Shown: positions 1 to 7,372 of the stretch, one piece after another
Position numbering within the stretch: the stretch's first letter is position 1
Layout: every line of letters starts with the position of its first letter
DNA from: Coriobacteriia bacterium
GTDB lineage: Bacteria > Actinomycetota > Coriobacteriia > Coriobacteriales > QAMH01
NCBI GenBank assembly: GCA_900756605.1
Contig: CAAEKX010000188.1
Location: 1-16,964, forward strand
DNA length: 16,964 nt
Direction: 5' to 3'
The notes under the pieces: generated by a model
The model's input: the letters and a program-made list of their open reading frames with translations, nothing else
Databases searched by the model: none
What the model was told of the DNA's origin: nothing
Translations under genes and position numbers: made by a program

Positions 1-1
1 C

Positions 2-592
2 GTCGGCTACCAGCCCACGCTGGCCACCGAGATGGGCGACCTGCAGGAGCGCATCACCTCGACCGCCACGGGCGCCATCACCTCCGTCCAGGCCGTCTAC
101 GTTCCCGCTGACGACCTGACCGACCCGGCTCCCGCCACCGCGTTCATCCACCTCGATGCGACGACGGTTCTGTCGCGCTCCATCGCCGAGCTCGGCATCT
201 ATCCGGCCGTCGACCCGCTGGCTTCCACGAGCCGCGCCCTCGATCCTTCTGTTGTGGGCGACGAGCACTATCGTGTCGCCGTGCAGGTGCAGGAGATCCT
301 CCAGGCCTATTCGGACCTTCAGGACATCATCGCCATCCTTGGTATGGACGAGCTTTCCGAAGACCAGAAGCTGGTCGTTGCCCGCGCCCGTAAGGTGCAG
401 CAGTTCCTGGGCCAGCCGTTCCATGTTGCCAAGCAGTTCACCGGCATCGACGGTAAGTACGTCAAGGTCGAGGATACGGTTCGCTCGTTCAAGATGATCA
501 TTGACGGCGAGATGGACGACGTTCCCGAGCAGGCGTTCCGTAACAAGGGTGACATCGAGGAAGTCCTCGAGGCCGCCAAGGAACTCGCTTAG
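2..592 (+). CDS. atpD: ATP synthase F1 subunit beta, C-terminal part (5' truncated by window)
   Basis: This is the last 196 codons of the catalytic beta subunit of the F1Fo ATP synthase, open at the window edge and ending in TAG. The family protein is usually about 470 residues, so roughly the first 60 percent, including the Walker A loop, lies outside. The first visible residues (GYQPTLATEMGDLQERITST) are the conserved beta-subunit stretch after the nucleotide-binding core. The helical C-terminal domain follows, with the DELSEDQ segment that in other bacteria contacts gamma and epsilon, then ARKVQQFLGQPF. The gene is followed after 20 bases by atpC, the usual order at the 3' end of an atp operon. 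The subunit acts in F1 on the cytoplasmic face of the membrane. The identification is secure. Confidence 0.98.
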   Translation, partial: VGYQPTLATEMGDLQERITSTATGAITSVQAVYVPADDLTDPAPATAFIHLDATTVLSRSIAELGIYPAVDPLASTSRALDPSVVGDEHYRVAVQVQEILQAYSDLQDIIAILGMDELSEDQKLVVARARKVQQFLGQPFHVAKQFTGIDGKYVKVEDTVRSFKMIIDGEMDDVPEQAFRNKGDIEEVLEAAKELA

Positions 593-612
593 AGAAAGGG
601 TGCAATCAAACC

Positions 613-1011
613 ATGCTGCAATGTGAAATCGTCACTCCCGAAAGCAAACTGTATTCCGACGAAGTCAATTTCGTGGTAATACCCGCTTCCGAGGGCGAGA
701 TGGGCATCTACTCCAAGCACGAGCCCGTCGTGACTACGCTCAAGGCCGGTACCGTGCGTGTGACCGAGACAGAGGGTCAGGAGCCCGTACGCTACATTGT
801 GGCCGGTGGATACGCACAGATTGAGGCGAATCGCGTCATTGTGCTCGCCGATCACGCGGCCGCCCTGCAAGAGCTCGACGAGACTGCCATCAAGGTCCAT
901 ATTGACGACCTCAAGGAGAAGATGGCCGACCTTAAGGATGACGATCCTAATCGTGCGTTCATCGAAGACGAGGTCAAGTGGAACCAGGTTCTTCTCGAGC
1001 AAACCAAGTAG
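613..1011 (+). CDS. atpC: ATP synthase F1 subunit epsilon
   Basis: This 132-residue protein is the epsilon subunit of the rotary ATP synthase, part of the central stalk and a regulator of ATP hydrolysis. Its length is normal for the family. The N-terminal beta-sandwich carries the typical start (CEIVTPESKLYSDEV) and the pattern EGEMGIYSKHEPVVTTLKAG. GGYAQIEANRVIVLAD follows near residues 66-81, and the last third is the charged helical hairpin. The ATG at 613 is preceded by GAAAGGG (594-600) at a rather long 12-base spacing. That distance is odd, but no better start fits the family N-terminus. It is the last gene of the atp operon, 20 bases after atpD and 27 bases before a strong terminator. 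Confidence 0.97.
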   Translation: MLQCEIVTPESKLYSDEVNFVVIPASEGEMGIYSKHEPVVTTLKAGTVRVTETEGQEPVRYIVAGGYAQIEANRVIVLADHAAALQELDETAIKVHIDDLKEKMADLKDDDPNRAFIEDEVKWNQVLLEQTK

Positions 1012-1038
1012 TGCCAGCGAGCAAGTTTCCACTTATGC

Positions 1039-1070
1039 GAGGGGCCGCCATTGGGCGGCCCCTCTTGCGT
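1039..1070 (+). terminator. Intrinsic terminator of the atp operon
   Basis: A perfect 11-base stem (GAGGGGCCGCC at 1039-1049 paired with GGCGGCCCCTC at 1054-1064) closes a four-base loop. Only a short, mixed T-containing stretch (TTGCGTTTG) follows. The stem is very stable and lies 27 bases after the atpC stop, so it most likely ends the ATP synthase transcript. The weak T-tract makes it imperfect as a purely factor-independent terminator. Confidence 0.8.
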
Positions 1071-1115
1071 TTGCATGTGGATTTGTGACGGCCGTCCGTG
1101 CTAGTAATCACTGCC

Positions 1116-1264
1116 TGCGCGTATCTTGCGAATGTCTAGGATTTGAGGGCGGCCAATGCGGGTTTTTGACGCATGTCTAGGATTGGATAAGCTGAAATCC
1201 TAGAGATTCGTCAAAAACGTACAAGAGTAGCGGGTAAATCCTAGACATCCGGAAAAACTGCGCA
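1116..1264. repeat. Four-unit palindromic array of a 30-base repeat with 41-base period (array 1)
   Basis: Four related units of about 30 bases lie between the convergent ends of atpC and mtaB. Units at 1116-1145 and 1157-1186 point right; units at 1194-1223 and 1235-1264 point left. Each unit begins TGCGC or a variant, has a T-rich middle (commonly GTTTTTG), and 18 bases from its start carries GTCTAGGATT (CTCTAGGATT in the third). Starts of the two right-pointing units are 41 bases apart, and so are those of the two left-pointing units. All four are symmetric about base 1190. The inner pair can form a stem of 23 positions with 21 paired (1162-1184 with 1196-1218) around an 11-base loop. The outermost left-pointing unit begins two bases after the mtaB stop codon. 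The element is not one I recognise. Confidence 0.9.
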
Positions 1265-1266
1265 TG

Positions 1267-2520
1267 CTAGTGTGCAACGAGGCGCATTTCCGCGGTGTCG
1301 ATGTCGGTGAACGTGAGGGGGACAAGCTCTCCGACGGGCAAGCTCGGGTTACAGGCTACGGTGTGGTAGGACTCGCTCGTGCCAATTCCCGGCCGTTCGA
1401 CAATCACCTGCTCGTTCGTGCCTATGCGACGCTCCATGTCCGCGAGCGCAAGGCGCTGGCCAAGCTCGATGAGCCGCTGGGAGCGCATGGCCTTCACGCG
1501 GGGGTCAATCTGGTCGATGCGCGCGGCTGCCGGCGTGCCCGGACGCTTCGAGTAACGAAAGACATGCAATCGCATGAAGCCGCAGTTCTCGACGAGCTTG
1601 CACGTTTGCTCGAAGTCCTCATCGCTTTCGCCGGGAAAACCGACGATGACGTCGGTTGAGAGGGCGCACTGCGGTATTGCAGTGCGTAGTTGCGTGACAA
1701 GCGACGCAAACGCATCAGCGTCATAGTGGCGGTTCATCTCGCGCAGCACCTTGGAGGAGCCTGACTGTAGGCAGAGGTGCAGGTGACGGCAGAGACGCCC
1801 GTCGGAATGCGCTAACGCATCGATGAGCGAAGACGTAACGCTTTGAGGCTCGACCGAGGATATGCGGACGCGTCCTACCGTAGTTTGCGTGAGGAGTAGC
1901 GAGCTTAGACTTGCGAGGTCGGTATCACCGTCGGCGTATGCGGCGAGGTCGATGCCAACGAGCACGAGCTCGCGTACGCCACTGTTGGCAAGTACCTGAG
2001 CCTGATGAAGCACCGTGGTTGCAGGTACCGATCGTGCTGGCCCACGAGCGACGTGGACGATGCAATAGCTGCACGCATTGTCACAGCCATCCTGGATTTT
2101 GAGATCGACGCGCGTCCTGAAACCGTCGCTGACATGGGCTCGAAGTTCGACATGCTCGAGCTCGTCGGGGCGAAAAGGCTCTGCGTTACCAAGAAGACGT
2201 GCCGCAAGACTCGGCACCTTGTGCTTGTCCGCCTCACAGCTTACGCGGGCATCGATTCCACCATATACATTGTCATCGATGTTGATGGCGCATCCCGTCA
2301 CGATGAGCGGCATGTCTCCTGCTCGAAGTAACGAGCGAATCGCCTTGCGGTTCTTGGTGTCCGCCTCACCCGTGACCGTGCAGGTGTTGAGAATGTTGAC
2401 GTCGCTTCTGTCGGCGGTTTCGGCGCGTGTCCATCCAGCGCTCAACAACGCGGCGGCTATGGTCTCGGACTCGGCCTGATTGACCTTGCAGCCCAGGGTA
2501 TGGATGTGAAAGCGCGGAAT
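1267..2520 (-). CDS. mtaB: tRNA threonylcarbamoyladenosine methylthiotransferase MtaB, non-canonical start
   Basis: This radical-SAM enzyme adds a methylthio group to t6A37 of tRNA. The N-terminal MTTase domain has its three cluster cysteines in TLGCKVNQ (C11), NTCTVT (C47) and VTGCAI (C77). The radical-SAM CxxxCxxC motif (C146, C150, C153) sits in IQDGCDNACSYC, and a TRAM-like tail ends the protein. With the start chosen it has 417 residues, normal for the family. The start is the odd part. The conserved N-terminus is in frame and intact, but there is no ATG, GTG or TTG between the rsmE stop and C11. The first standard codon, TTG at 2448, would remove C11. The ATT at 2520 is preceded by GAGGG (2526-2530) at five bases, so ATT initiation is my best guess. 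The gene lies 36 bases after rsmE in the same frame and is probably co-transcribed and coupled. Confidence 0.9.
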   Translation of the reverse strand: MPRFHIHTLGCKVNQAESETIAAALLSAGWTRAETADRSDVNILNTCTVTGEADTKNRKAIRSLLRAGDMPLIVTGCAINIDDNVYGGIDARVSCEADKHKVPSLAARLLGNAEPFRPDELEHVELRAHVSDGFRTRVDLKIQDGCDNACSYCIVHVARGPARSVPATTVLHQAQVLANSGVRELVLVGIDLAAYADGDTDLASLSSLLLTQTTVGRVRISSVEPQSVTSSLIDALAHSDGRLCRHLHLCLQSGSSKVLREMNRHYDADAFASLVTQLRTAIPQCALSTDVIVGFPGESDEDFEQTCKLVENCGFMRLHVFRYSKRPGTPAAARIDQIDPRVKAMRSQRLIELGQRLALADMERRIGTNEQVIVERPGIGTSESYHTVACNPSLPVGELVPLTFTDIDTAEMRLVAH

Positions 2521-2525
2521 GGGAG

Positions 2526-2530
2526 CCCTC
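2526..2530 (-). promoter_or_regulatory. Shine-Dalgarno-like GAGGG supporting an ATT start for mtaB
   Basis: On the minus strand GAGGG is followed by five bases (CTCCC) and then ATT at 2520. It is the only SD-like match placed correctly for the conserved MtaB N-terminus. It matches the consensus only partly, so the call is tentative. Confidence 0.4.
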
Positions 2531-2556
2531 GCGTTCTTGGTATGGTGCTGATGTCT

Positions 2557-3333
2557 CTAGCGATGGTTGCCGAGGCCACCGAGCGTGTACATGCACAGGG
2601 CCGTGGCAACGGTACCGGCAGTCTCGGTGCGCAAGATAAGCTCGCCGAGCGAGACGATCTTGACGAAGCTTCCCAGGGCCTTGATCGCCTCGACTTCTTC
2701 GGCGGTAAGACCGCCTTCGGGACCGATGACGAGCGCGACATGGCTATCGATATCGCAGCCTTCGAGCGCATCGGTGACAGACAGCGGCGTGCCATCGGCA
2801 CGCTTGTCGGCTTCCTCCCAGGCAATGACGACGCGATCGTAGTCCATGAGCTCACGGCAGATATCATCGAGGCCCGTCGGGTCGTCGACGATGGGCAGGA
2901 TGTTGCGTCCCGACTGCTTGGCAGCGGAAAGCGCGATGCGGCGCCAACGGTCTCCCTTGCGGCCGCGTTCGTCAAGCGCGAGACGCACGACCGTGCGCGC
3001 AGAGAGGAAGGGGATGATGCGACCGATGCCGAGCTCGGTTGTCTGACGGATGGTCTGTCCCATGCGATCGCCCTTGGAGATGCCCTGCACGAGCGTAAGG
3101 TCGGGCAATTTCTCGAGCGGCATGTTCTGGATGCAGCGACCCGTTACCTCGAACTCGTCAATCGTGACGACCTCGACCTCCCAGCACTTGCCGCCAGCGG
3201 CGACAGCGGCGATGTGCTCGCCCTCCTTGATGCGGCGTACGGTGATGTGATGGAGCTCCTTATCGGAGAAGGGGAGGGTGACGATATCGCCTTCGGGCAA
3301 TTCGCCTTCCATGAAAAAACGAGGTATGGACAT
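2557..3333 (-). CDS. rsmE: 16S rRNA (uracil1498-N3)-methyltransferase RsmE
   Basis: RsmE methylates N3 of U1498 in 16S rRNA using S-adenosylmethionine and belongs to the SPOUT (knotted) methyltransferases. The 258-residue protein has the family layout. An N-terminal PUA-like part begins SIPRFF and includes a HHITVRR-type segment. The SPOUT domain ends with VIGPEGGLTAEEVE and SLGELILRTETAGTVA, the SAM-binding knot. An in-frame ATG six bases upstream (3339) directly abuts the GGGAG ribosome site. The ATG at 3333 has GGGAG at six bases and gives the normal N-terminus, so I chose it. The gene is first of a two-gene minus-strand operon with mtaB. Pairing of an rRNA and a tRNA modification gene is common and suggests a shared role in translation quality. 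Confidence 0.96.
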   Translation of the reverse strand: MSIPRFFMEGELPEGDIVTLPFSDKELHHITVRRIKEGEHIAAVAAGGKCWEVEVVTIDEFEVTGRCIQNMPLEKLPDLTLVQGISKGDRMGQTIRQTTELGIGRIIPFLSARTVVRLALDERGRKGDRWRRIALSAAKQSGRNILPIVDDPTGLDDICRELMDYDRVVIAWEEADKRADGTPLSVTDALEGCDIDSHVALVIGPEGGLTAEEVEAIKALGSFVKIVSLGELILRTETAGTVATALCMYTLGGLGNHR

Positions 3334-3403
3334 GTACATCTCCCATTGGGACGCGTGCGAAAGACACTCGCTGATTAGTATCTTGGCTATCTAAACAGGT
3401 GTA

Positions 3404-3432
3404 TTGTAGCGGTTTTCAGGTCATGCTATAGT
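3404..3432 (+). promoter_or_regulatory. Candidate sigma70-type promoter for tal-rho
   Basis: TTGTAG (3404-3409) and TATAGT (3427-3432) are separated by 17 bases. A TG one base upstream of the -10 hexamer makes it an extended -10. It is the best promoter match in the rsmE/tal divergent intergenic region (3334-3565) and would leave a 5' leader of about 125 bases before tal. On the opposite strand TACAAT (plus-strand 3403-3408) could serve as the -10 of an overlapping rsmE promoter. Neither is proven. Confidence 0.5.
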
Positions 3433-3523
3433 GGCATAGTCAAAAGGCGCGGCAAGCGTCTCGACTTTCCTTTTCACAGTCAATCCCCGTTTGAAATTTC
3501 GTTCCTTGCATACCCCTGCTCAG

Positions 3524-3533
3524 GTTCGCGAAC
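3524..3533. promoter_or_regulatory. Perfect 10-base palindrome in the tal leader, possible operator
   Basis: GTTCGCGAAC is its own reverse complement and lies 32 bases before the tal GTG, downstream of the candidate promoter. A repressor bound here would block the tal-rho transcript. A palindrome of this size can arise by chance in a high-GC window, so the call is weak. Confidence 0.25.
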
Positions 3534-3554
3534 GGTGAAGACAATCAATGTACG

Positions 3555-3560
3555 AAGGAG
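3555..3560 (+). promoter_or_regulatory. Ribosome binding site that fixes the tal start
   Basis: AAGGAG lies five bases before GTG at 3566. It falls inside the reading frame opened by the ATG at 3548, which itself lacks such a site. It therefore argues for the GTG as the true start. Confidence 0.8.
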
Positions 3561-3565
3561 CCATA

Positions 3566-4228
3566 GTGAAGTTTTTCCTGGATACTGCCGACCTGTCCGA
3601 AATCGAAGAGGTTGCATCGTGGGGAGCCCTCGCCGGTGTCACCACCAACCCAAGCCTCTATGCCCGTATTGGTGGCAAGCTTGAGGACTTCGAGAACCAC
3701 CTTGTCAAGATTTGCAAGCTTGTCGATGGCCCCGTGAGCGGCGAGGTCACCGCCGAGGACCGCGATGGCATGATCGAACAGGGCCGCACGCTTGCGGCGC
3801 TTGCCGACAACATGGTCGTCAAGATTCCCGTTTGCGTCGAGGGCCTTGCTGCGACGCGCGTGCTTGCCGAGGAGGGCATCGACGTTAACATGACGCTCGT
3901 GTTCACCGTGCCTCAGGCGCTGCTTGCCGCACGCGCTGGTGCACGCTACATTAGCCCCTTCGTCGGACGCTTCGATGATATTGCCGAGGATGGCCTTGAC
4001 CAACTCGGTGACATCGTGACGGCTATCCAAAACTACGATTTCGGCCATCCGGTCGAGATCATCGCCGCGTCTGTCCGCTCCGCCAACCATGTGACGCAGG
4101 CAGCCCTTATGGGTGCAGACATCGCGACCGTTCCCTACGGTGCGATGAAGCAATGTATCTATCATCCGCTCACCGAGCAGGGCCTCGAGAAGTTCAAGGC
4201 CGACTGGGAAAAGGTTAAGAACGCATGA
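3566..4228 (+). CDS. tal: Transaldolase, TalC/FSA-like short subfamily
   Basis: This 220-residue class I aldolase moves a dihydroxyacetone unit between sugar phosphates in the non-oxidative pentose phosphate pathway. It belongs to the short TalC/FSA group. Seen motifs are the N-terminus KFFLDTADLSEI, GVTTNPSL (24-31), the Schiff-base lysine in VVKIPV (K86) and ISPFVGRFDD (129-138). Glu60 in VSGEV and Phe132 match true transaldolases, whereas fructose-6-phosphate aldolases carry Gln and Tyr there. I therefore favour transaldolase activity. The start is GTG at 3566: it has AAGGAG five bases upstream and gives the family N-terminus, while ATG at 3548 adds six unmatched residues. The stop overlaps the rho start in ATGA, so the two genes are likely translationally coupled. 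Confidence 0.93.
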   Translation: MKFFLDTADLSEIEEVASWGALAGVTTNPSLYARIGGKLEDFENHLVKICKLVDGPVSGEVTAEDRDGMIEQGRTLAALADNMVVKIPVCVEGLAATRVLAEEGIDVNMTLVFTVPQALLAARAGARYISPFVGRFDDIAEDGLDQLGDIVTAIQNYDFGHPVEIIAASVRSANHVTQAALMGADIATVPYGAMKQCIYHPLTEQGLEKFKADWEKVKNA

Positions 4229-6171
4229 GTGAAGAGACCGTAGTCCTCGCCGAGGCAACCGAGGAGAAGCCTGCGGCAAAGAAGACCACGCGCAAGCCCG
4301 CTGCCAAGACGGCGGCCAAGGCAACGGCGTCGAAGAGCGCTGCAGCCAAGAAAACGACGGCTGCAGCCAAGAAGACGACGACGGCTGCCAAGAAGACCAC
4401 GACGCGCAAGACGACAACGCGTAAGACCGCGGCGAAGAAAGCCGAGGAAGCCGCGGCAGCTCCCGTTGCCGAGGAGCAGCTCTCTCTCGTCGACGTGCCC
4501 GAGCTTCCGGTTGCAGATGAGGCCCCCGAGGCTGCACCCGAGAAGAAGCCCGTGCGTAAGCGTAGGACATCCAAAAAGGCCGAGGATGCCGAGAAGCCCG
4601 CTGAGGCCGAGACCGAGGTCGAGAAGACCGAAGATGCGGATAAGCCTGCTGAAACCACAAAAGCCGAAGATACCAAGGCAGCCGATGCAGAAACCGCGAG
4701 TGAGGAGGCTGCGTCCCAGGATAAGGTTGACGCGCCTGCACAGGCTGGTTCCGAAGCCGAAGGTGGTTCTGCGCCCGATGCGGCAACCGCCGAGGGTGCT
4801 GATGACGGCGAGTCCGGTGAGCAACGCGAGGGAAAGCGCCGCAACCGCCGCAACCGCCGCAATCGCAACAATCACCAGCGCAAGGAGATCGTCCCGTCTG
4901 CGACGCGCGATGAGCTTGCGTTGCTCGATGATGACGCGCTCACGGCCAAGGCCATCGAGCTTGGCGTTGACGCGAGCGAGTACGGTGAGCGCGACGATCT
5001 GGTATCCGCCGTCTATGATGCGCTCCTGCAGGCCGAGGGCTTCGTCATGGTCGAGGGCATACTCGATCTGCTGCCCGATGGCTACGGCTTCATTCGCACC
5101 AACGGCTATCTGCCCGGCGAGCATGACGTCTACGTCGGCGTGAGCACCGTGCGGCGCCAGGGCCTGCGCAAGGGCGACTACATCACCGGTCGCGTACGCC
5201 CGCCGCGCGAAAACGAGAAGTACCCGGCACTCAACACGATCGTCACGCTTAACGACGAACCGTTCGAGGGCCCCACGCATCGCGTGAAGTTCGCGAACCT
5301 CACGCCCGTCTATCCCGACGAGCGTCTCTTCATGGAACATGGCAAGGACACACTCACCGCGCGCTCCATCGATCTGGTCGCCCCCATCGGCAAGGGACAG
5401 CGTGGCCTCATCGTCTCGCCGCCCAAGGCCGGCAAGACGACCGTCCTCAAGGACATTGCGGCTGCCATCAGCGCCAACAATCCCGAAGTGCACCTCATGT
5501 GCCTGCTCGTGGACGAGCGCCCCGAGGAAGTCACCGACATGGAGCGCAGCATCAACGGTGAGGTCATTTCCTCGACCTTCGACATGCCCTGCGAGAATCA
5601 CATCGCCGTTGCCGAGCTCGTCATCGAGCGCGCTAAGCGCCTTGTCGAAAACGGTCAGGACGTCGTCATCCTGCTCGACTCCATCACGCGTCTGGCGCGT
5701 GCGTATAACCTCGGCCAGCCGGCTTCCGGTCGCATTCTTTCCGGCGGCGTCGATTCGACGGCGCTGTATCCGCCGAAGAAGTTCCTTGGCGCGGCTCGTA
5801 ACATCGAGGACGGCGGTTCGCTCACCATCCTGGGTACCGCCTTGGTAGATACGGGCTCGAAGATGGACGAGGTCATCTTCGAGGAGTTCAAGGGCACGGG
5901 CAACATGGAGCTCAAGCTCGACCGCGCCCTGGCAGATAAGCGCATTTTCCCTGCCATCGACCCGGTTACGTCCGGCACGCGCAAGGAGGAGCTGCTCATC
6001 GATCCGCAGGAGGCTCCTCTCATCTGGGGCGTGCGCAGCCTGCTCGCCAACATGAACAACACCGAGCGCGCGATGAAGATGCTCGTTTCGTCGCTCAAGG
6101 CGACCGAGACCAATCGCGAATTCCTCATCAAGTCGGCTCGTAAGGCATCCAAGGCGGCACAGAGCCTGTAG
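4225..6171 (+). CDS. rho: Transcription termination factor Rho with long charged N-terminal extension
   Basis: Rho is a hexameric RNA-dependent ATPase that ends transcription. At 648 residues it is far longer than the roughly 420 of E. coli Rho. Residues 1-70 are rich in Lys, Thr and Ala with KKTT-type repeats resembling histone H1 tails. Residues 80-200 are acidic, and 203-214 are a dense Arg/Asn patch (KRRNRRNRRNRN). The conserved Rho part starts near 225. It has the RNA-binding fold with DGYGFIRTNGYLPG (285-298), Walker A PPKAGKTT (399-406), Walker B VVILLDSITRLARAYN (480-495) and LDRALADKRIFPAID (565-579). The ATG overlaps the tal stop. Large N-terminal inserts are known in actinobacterial Rho and are thought to add RNA contacts. 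A terminator follows. Confidence 0.97.
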   Translation: MSEETVVLAEATEEKPAAKKTTRKPAAKTAAKATASKSAAAKKTTAAAKKTTTAAKKTTTRKTTTRKTAAKKAEEAAAAPVAEEQLSLVDVPELPVADEAPEAAPEKKPVRKRRTSKKAEDAEKPAEAETEVEKTEDADKPAETTKAEDTKAADAETASEEAASQDKVDAPAQAGSEAEGGSAPDAATAEGADDGESGEQREGKRRNRRNRRNRNNHQRKEIVPSATRDELALLDDDALTAKAIELGVDASEYGERDDLVSAVYDALLQAEGFVMVEGILDLLPDGYGFIRTNGYLPGEHDVYVGVSTVRRQGLRKGDYITGRVRPPRENEKYPALNTIVTLNDEPFEGPTHRVKFANLTPVYPDERLFMEHGKDTLTARSIDLVAPIGKGQRGLIVSPPKAGKTTVLKDIAAAISANNPEVHLMCLLVDERPEEVTDMERSINGEVISSTFDMPCENHIAVAELVIERAKRLVENGQDVVILLDSITRLARAYNLGQPASGRILSGGVDSTALYPPKKFLGAARNIEDGGSLTILGTALVDTGSKMDEVIFEEFKGTGNMELKLDRALADKRIFPAIDPVTSGTRKEELLIDPQEAPLIWGVRSLLANMNNTERAMKMLVSSLKATETNREFLIKSARKASKAAQSL

Positions 6172-6201
6172 CGATACGCGCACATGCGATGCGTTGACGT
6201 G

Positions 6202-6239
6202 ACGCCCCGGTTCATCGTGAGCCGGGGCGTTTCTTCTTG
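6202..6239 (+). terminator. Intrinsic terminator after rho
   Basis: ACGCCCCGG (6202-6210) pairs with CCGGGGCGT (6222-6230). The stem can continue inward through a T-G wobble and TCA/TGA to a three-base loop, and a T-rich run (TTTCTTCTT) follows. It lies 30 bases after the rho stop. The reverse strand lacks a T-run at this point, so it probably does not serve the convergent deacetylase gene. Confidence 0.85.
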
Positions 6240-6259
6240 CCTCGAGAGGATATCGTAGG

Positions 6260-7273
6260 CTAGAAGTGATATCCGAAGCTATCCGCTGTCAGGATGTCAA
6301 AGCTGTATCCTTGGGATTTGAAGTAATCGATGATTTGCGGCAATGCATCGGCCGTCGTCGGTTTGAAGTCCGAATCGTGCATGAGCACGCAGCAGGAGTT
6401 GCACCCTTCTGCTTCGCGTTTAATGTTCTCCACAAGCGCCTCGACCGGAGCGGGCGGTTGAGTAGAGTCGCCGATGCTCACGTTCCAGTCGAAGTAATGC
6501 CAACCCTGGTTGGCTGCCGCTTGTTTGAAGGTGTCCGAACGACCGGCGTTGTAGCCATTGACGCTGCCACCAGGGAAGCGAATGAGCGTTGGCATGAAGC
6601 CGACTTGCTCGCTTACGGTCGAGCCGATTTTGTTAATGTCGGCGACGAAGTTGTCCGCGTTCGCGTAGATGTAATCGTAATCATGCTCACTCGAGTGCAG
6701 ACCAATCTGATGGCCGCGCTCCCAGATCTCTTTCACGGAATCGATGTGACCGGTGTTGCCCAGGATGAACCACGTTGCCTTGATGCCATAGCTGTCGAGC
6801 GTATCGAGTATCTGTTGGGTATGCCCCGAGGGCCCATCGTCGAAGGTGAGGTAGACGACCTTTTCGGTGGGCTTGACGTCGTTGGCGCTAGCGCTCGTCT
6901 TGGTGCGATCCTGGGGGTCAGTCGCGATTGTGGCCGCCTTGCTGTCTGCAGGCTCGCTGGCTGCAGATACACCGGCGCTCGTGGAGGAGGAAGTGGTGGT
7001 GCTCTGCGCAGGTTCGTTGGTAGGCGCGCAGGCGACGAAGCGGATAACGCACGCAAGTACGATGATGACGAGAATGGGGATGGCGAGCAGGAGACGGTTG
7101 CGGGGCGGCCGGGTATTGGAAGTGCCTCGTGGAGCTTGGCGCTGCGTGTAGTTGCTTCTCTGGTACTGCTGTTGATATGGCCGTCGTGTGCGAGTTGAGT
7201 GCTGGGTTTGCGGCGCGCGCCGGGATTGCGTTTGGCGCCGAGGCTGCGACGAGCGATATCTTCTCTCGACCAT
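6260..7273 (-). CDS. Membrane-anchored polysaccharide deacetylase (NodB / carbohydrate esterase 4 family)
   Basis: This 337-residue protein is predicted to remove N-acetyl groups from a cell-surface glycan such as peptidoglycan. The substrate cannot be read from the sequence. Residues 1-60 are an Arg/Gln-rich cytoplasmic tail, 61-82 form one membrane helix (LLLAIPILVIIVLACVIRFV), and 84-135 are a Ser/Thr/Ala linker. The NodB domain starts near 138. It contains TFDDGP (143-148, catalytic base and metal Asp), HSSEH (193-197, metal His pair), RFPGGS (232-237), DWN (262-264) and LMHD (297-300). All expected CE4 catalytic motifs are present. The start at 7273 has AAGGAG six bases upstream. An earlier in-frame ATG at 7363 lacks this support. 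It stands alone on the minus strand, convergent with rho and divergent from rpmE. Confidence 0.9.
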   Translation of the reverse strand: MVERRYRSSQPRRQTQSRRAPQTQHSTRTRRPYQQQYQRSNYTQRQAPRGTSNTRPPRNRLLLAIPILVIIVLACVIRFVACAPTNEPAQSTTTSSSTSAGVSAASEPADSKAATIATDPQDRTKTSASANDVKPTEKVVYLTFDDGPSGHTQQILDTLDSYGIKATWFILGNTGHIDSVKEIWERGHQIGLHSSEHDYDYIYANADNFVADINKIGSTVSEQVGFMPTLIRFPGGSVNGYNAGRSDTFKQAAANQGWHYFDWNVSIGDSTQPPAPVEALVENIKREAEGCNSCCVLMHDSDFKPTTADALPQIIDYFKSQGYSFDILTADSFGYHF

Positions 7274-7372
7274 GACCTGCTCCTTGGTCTGCTGTTCTTC
7301 GCCCAAGGGTACACCCGTTTTGCAAATACGATGCGGACAAATCGATATGTGGCGATATGGCAAAATAAGGTC

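Noticed and set aside
1116..1264. CRISPR array (regular repeats with unique linkers)
   Set aside because: Units are degenerate, linkers are only 11 bases, half the units are inverted, and no cas gene is nearby.
2557..3339. RsmE-MtaB fusion through read-through of the TAG stop in the same frame
   Set aside because: TAG is an ordinary stop for many genes in this window (atpD, atpC, rho, thyX), both proteins are complete families on their own, and an SD-like site precedes the ATT.
2500..3378. 292-residue plus-strand frame opposite rsmE
   Set aside because: RsmE on the minus strand has its complete SAM-binding motifs; the plus frame is a shadow with no family features.
4162..6183. 673-residue minus-strand open frame antisense to rho
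   Set aside because: It mirrors the rho codons and has low-complexity translation with no recognisable domain, a high-GC shadow frame.
6202..6239. Bidirectional terminator also serving the deacetylase gene
   Set aside because: The minus-strand side of the hairpin is not followed by a T-run.
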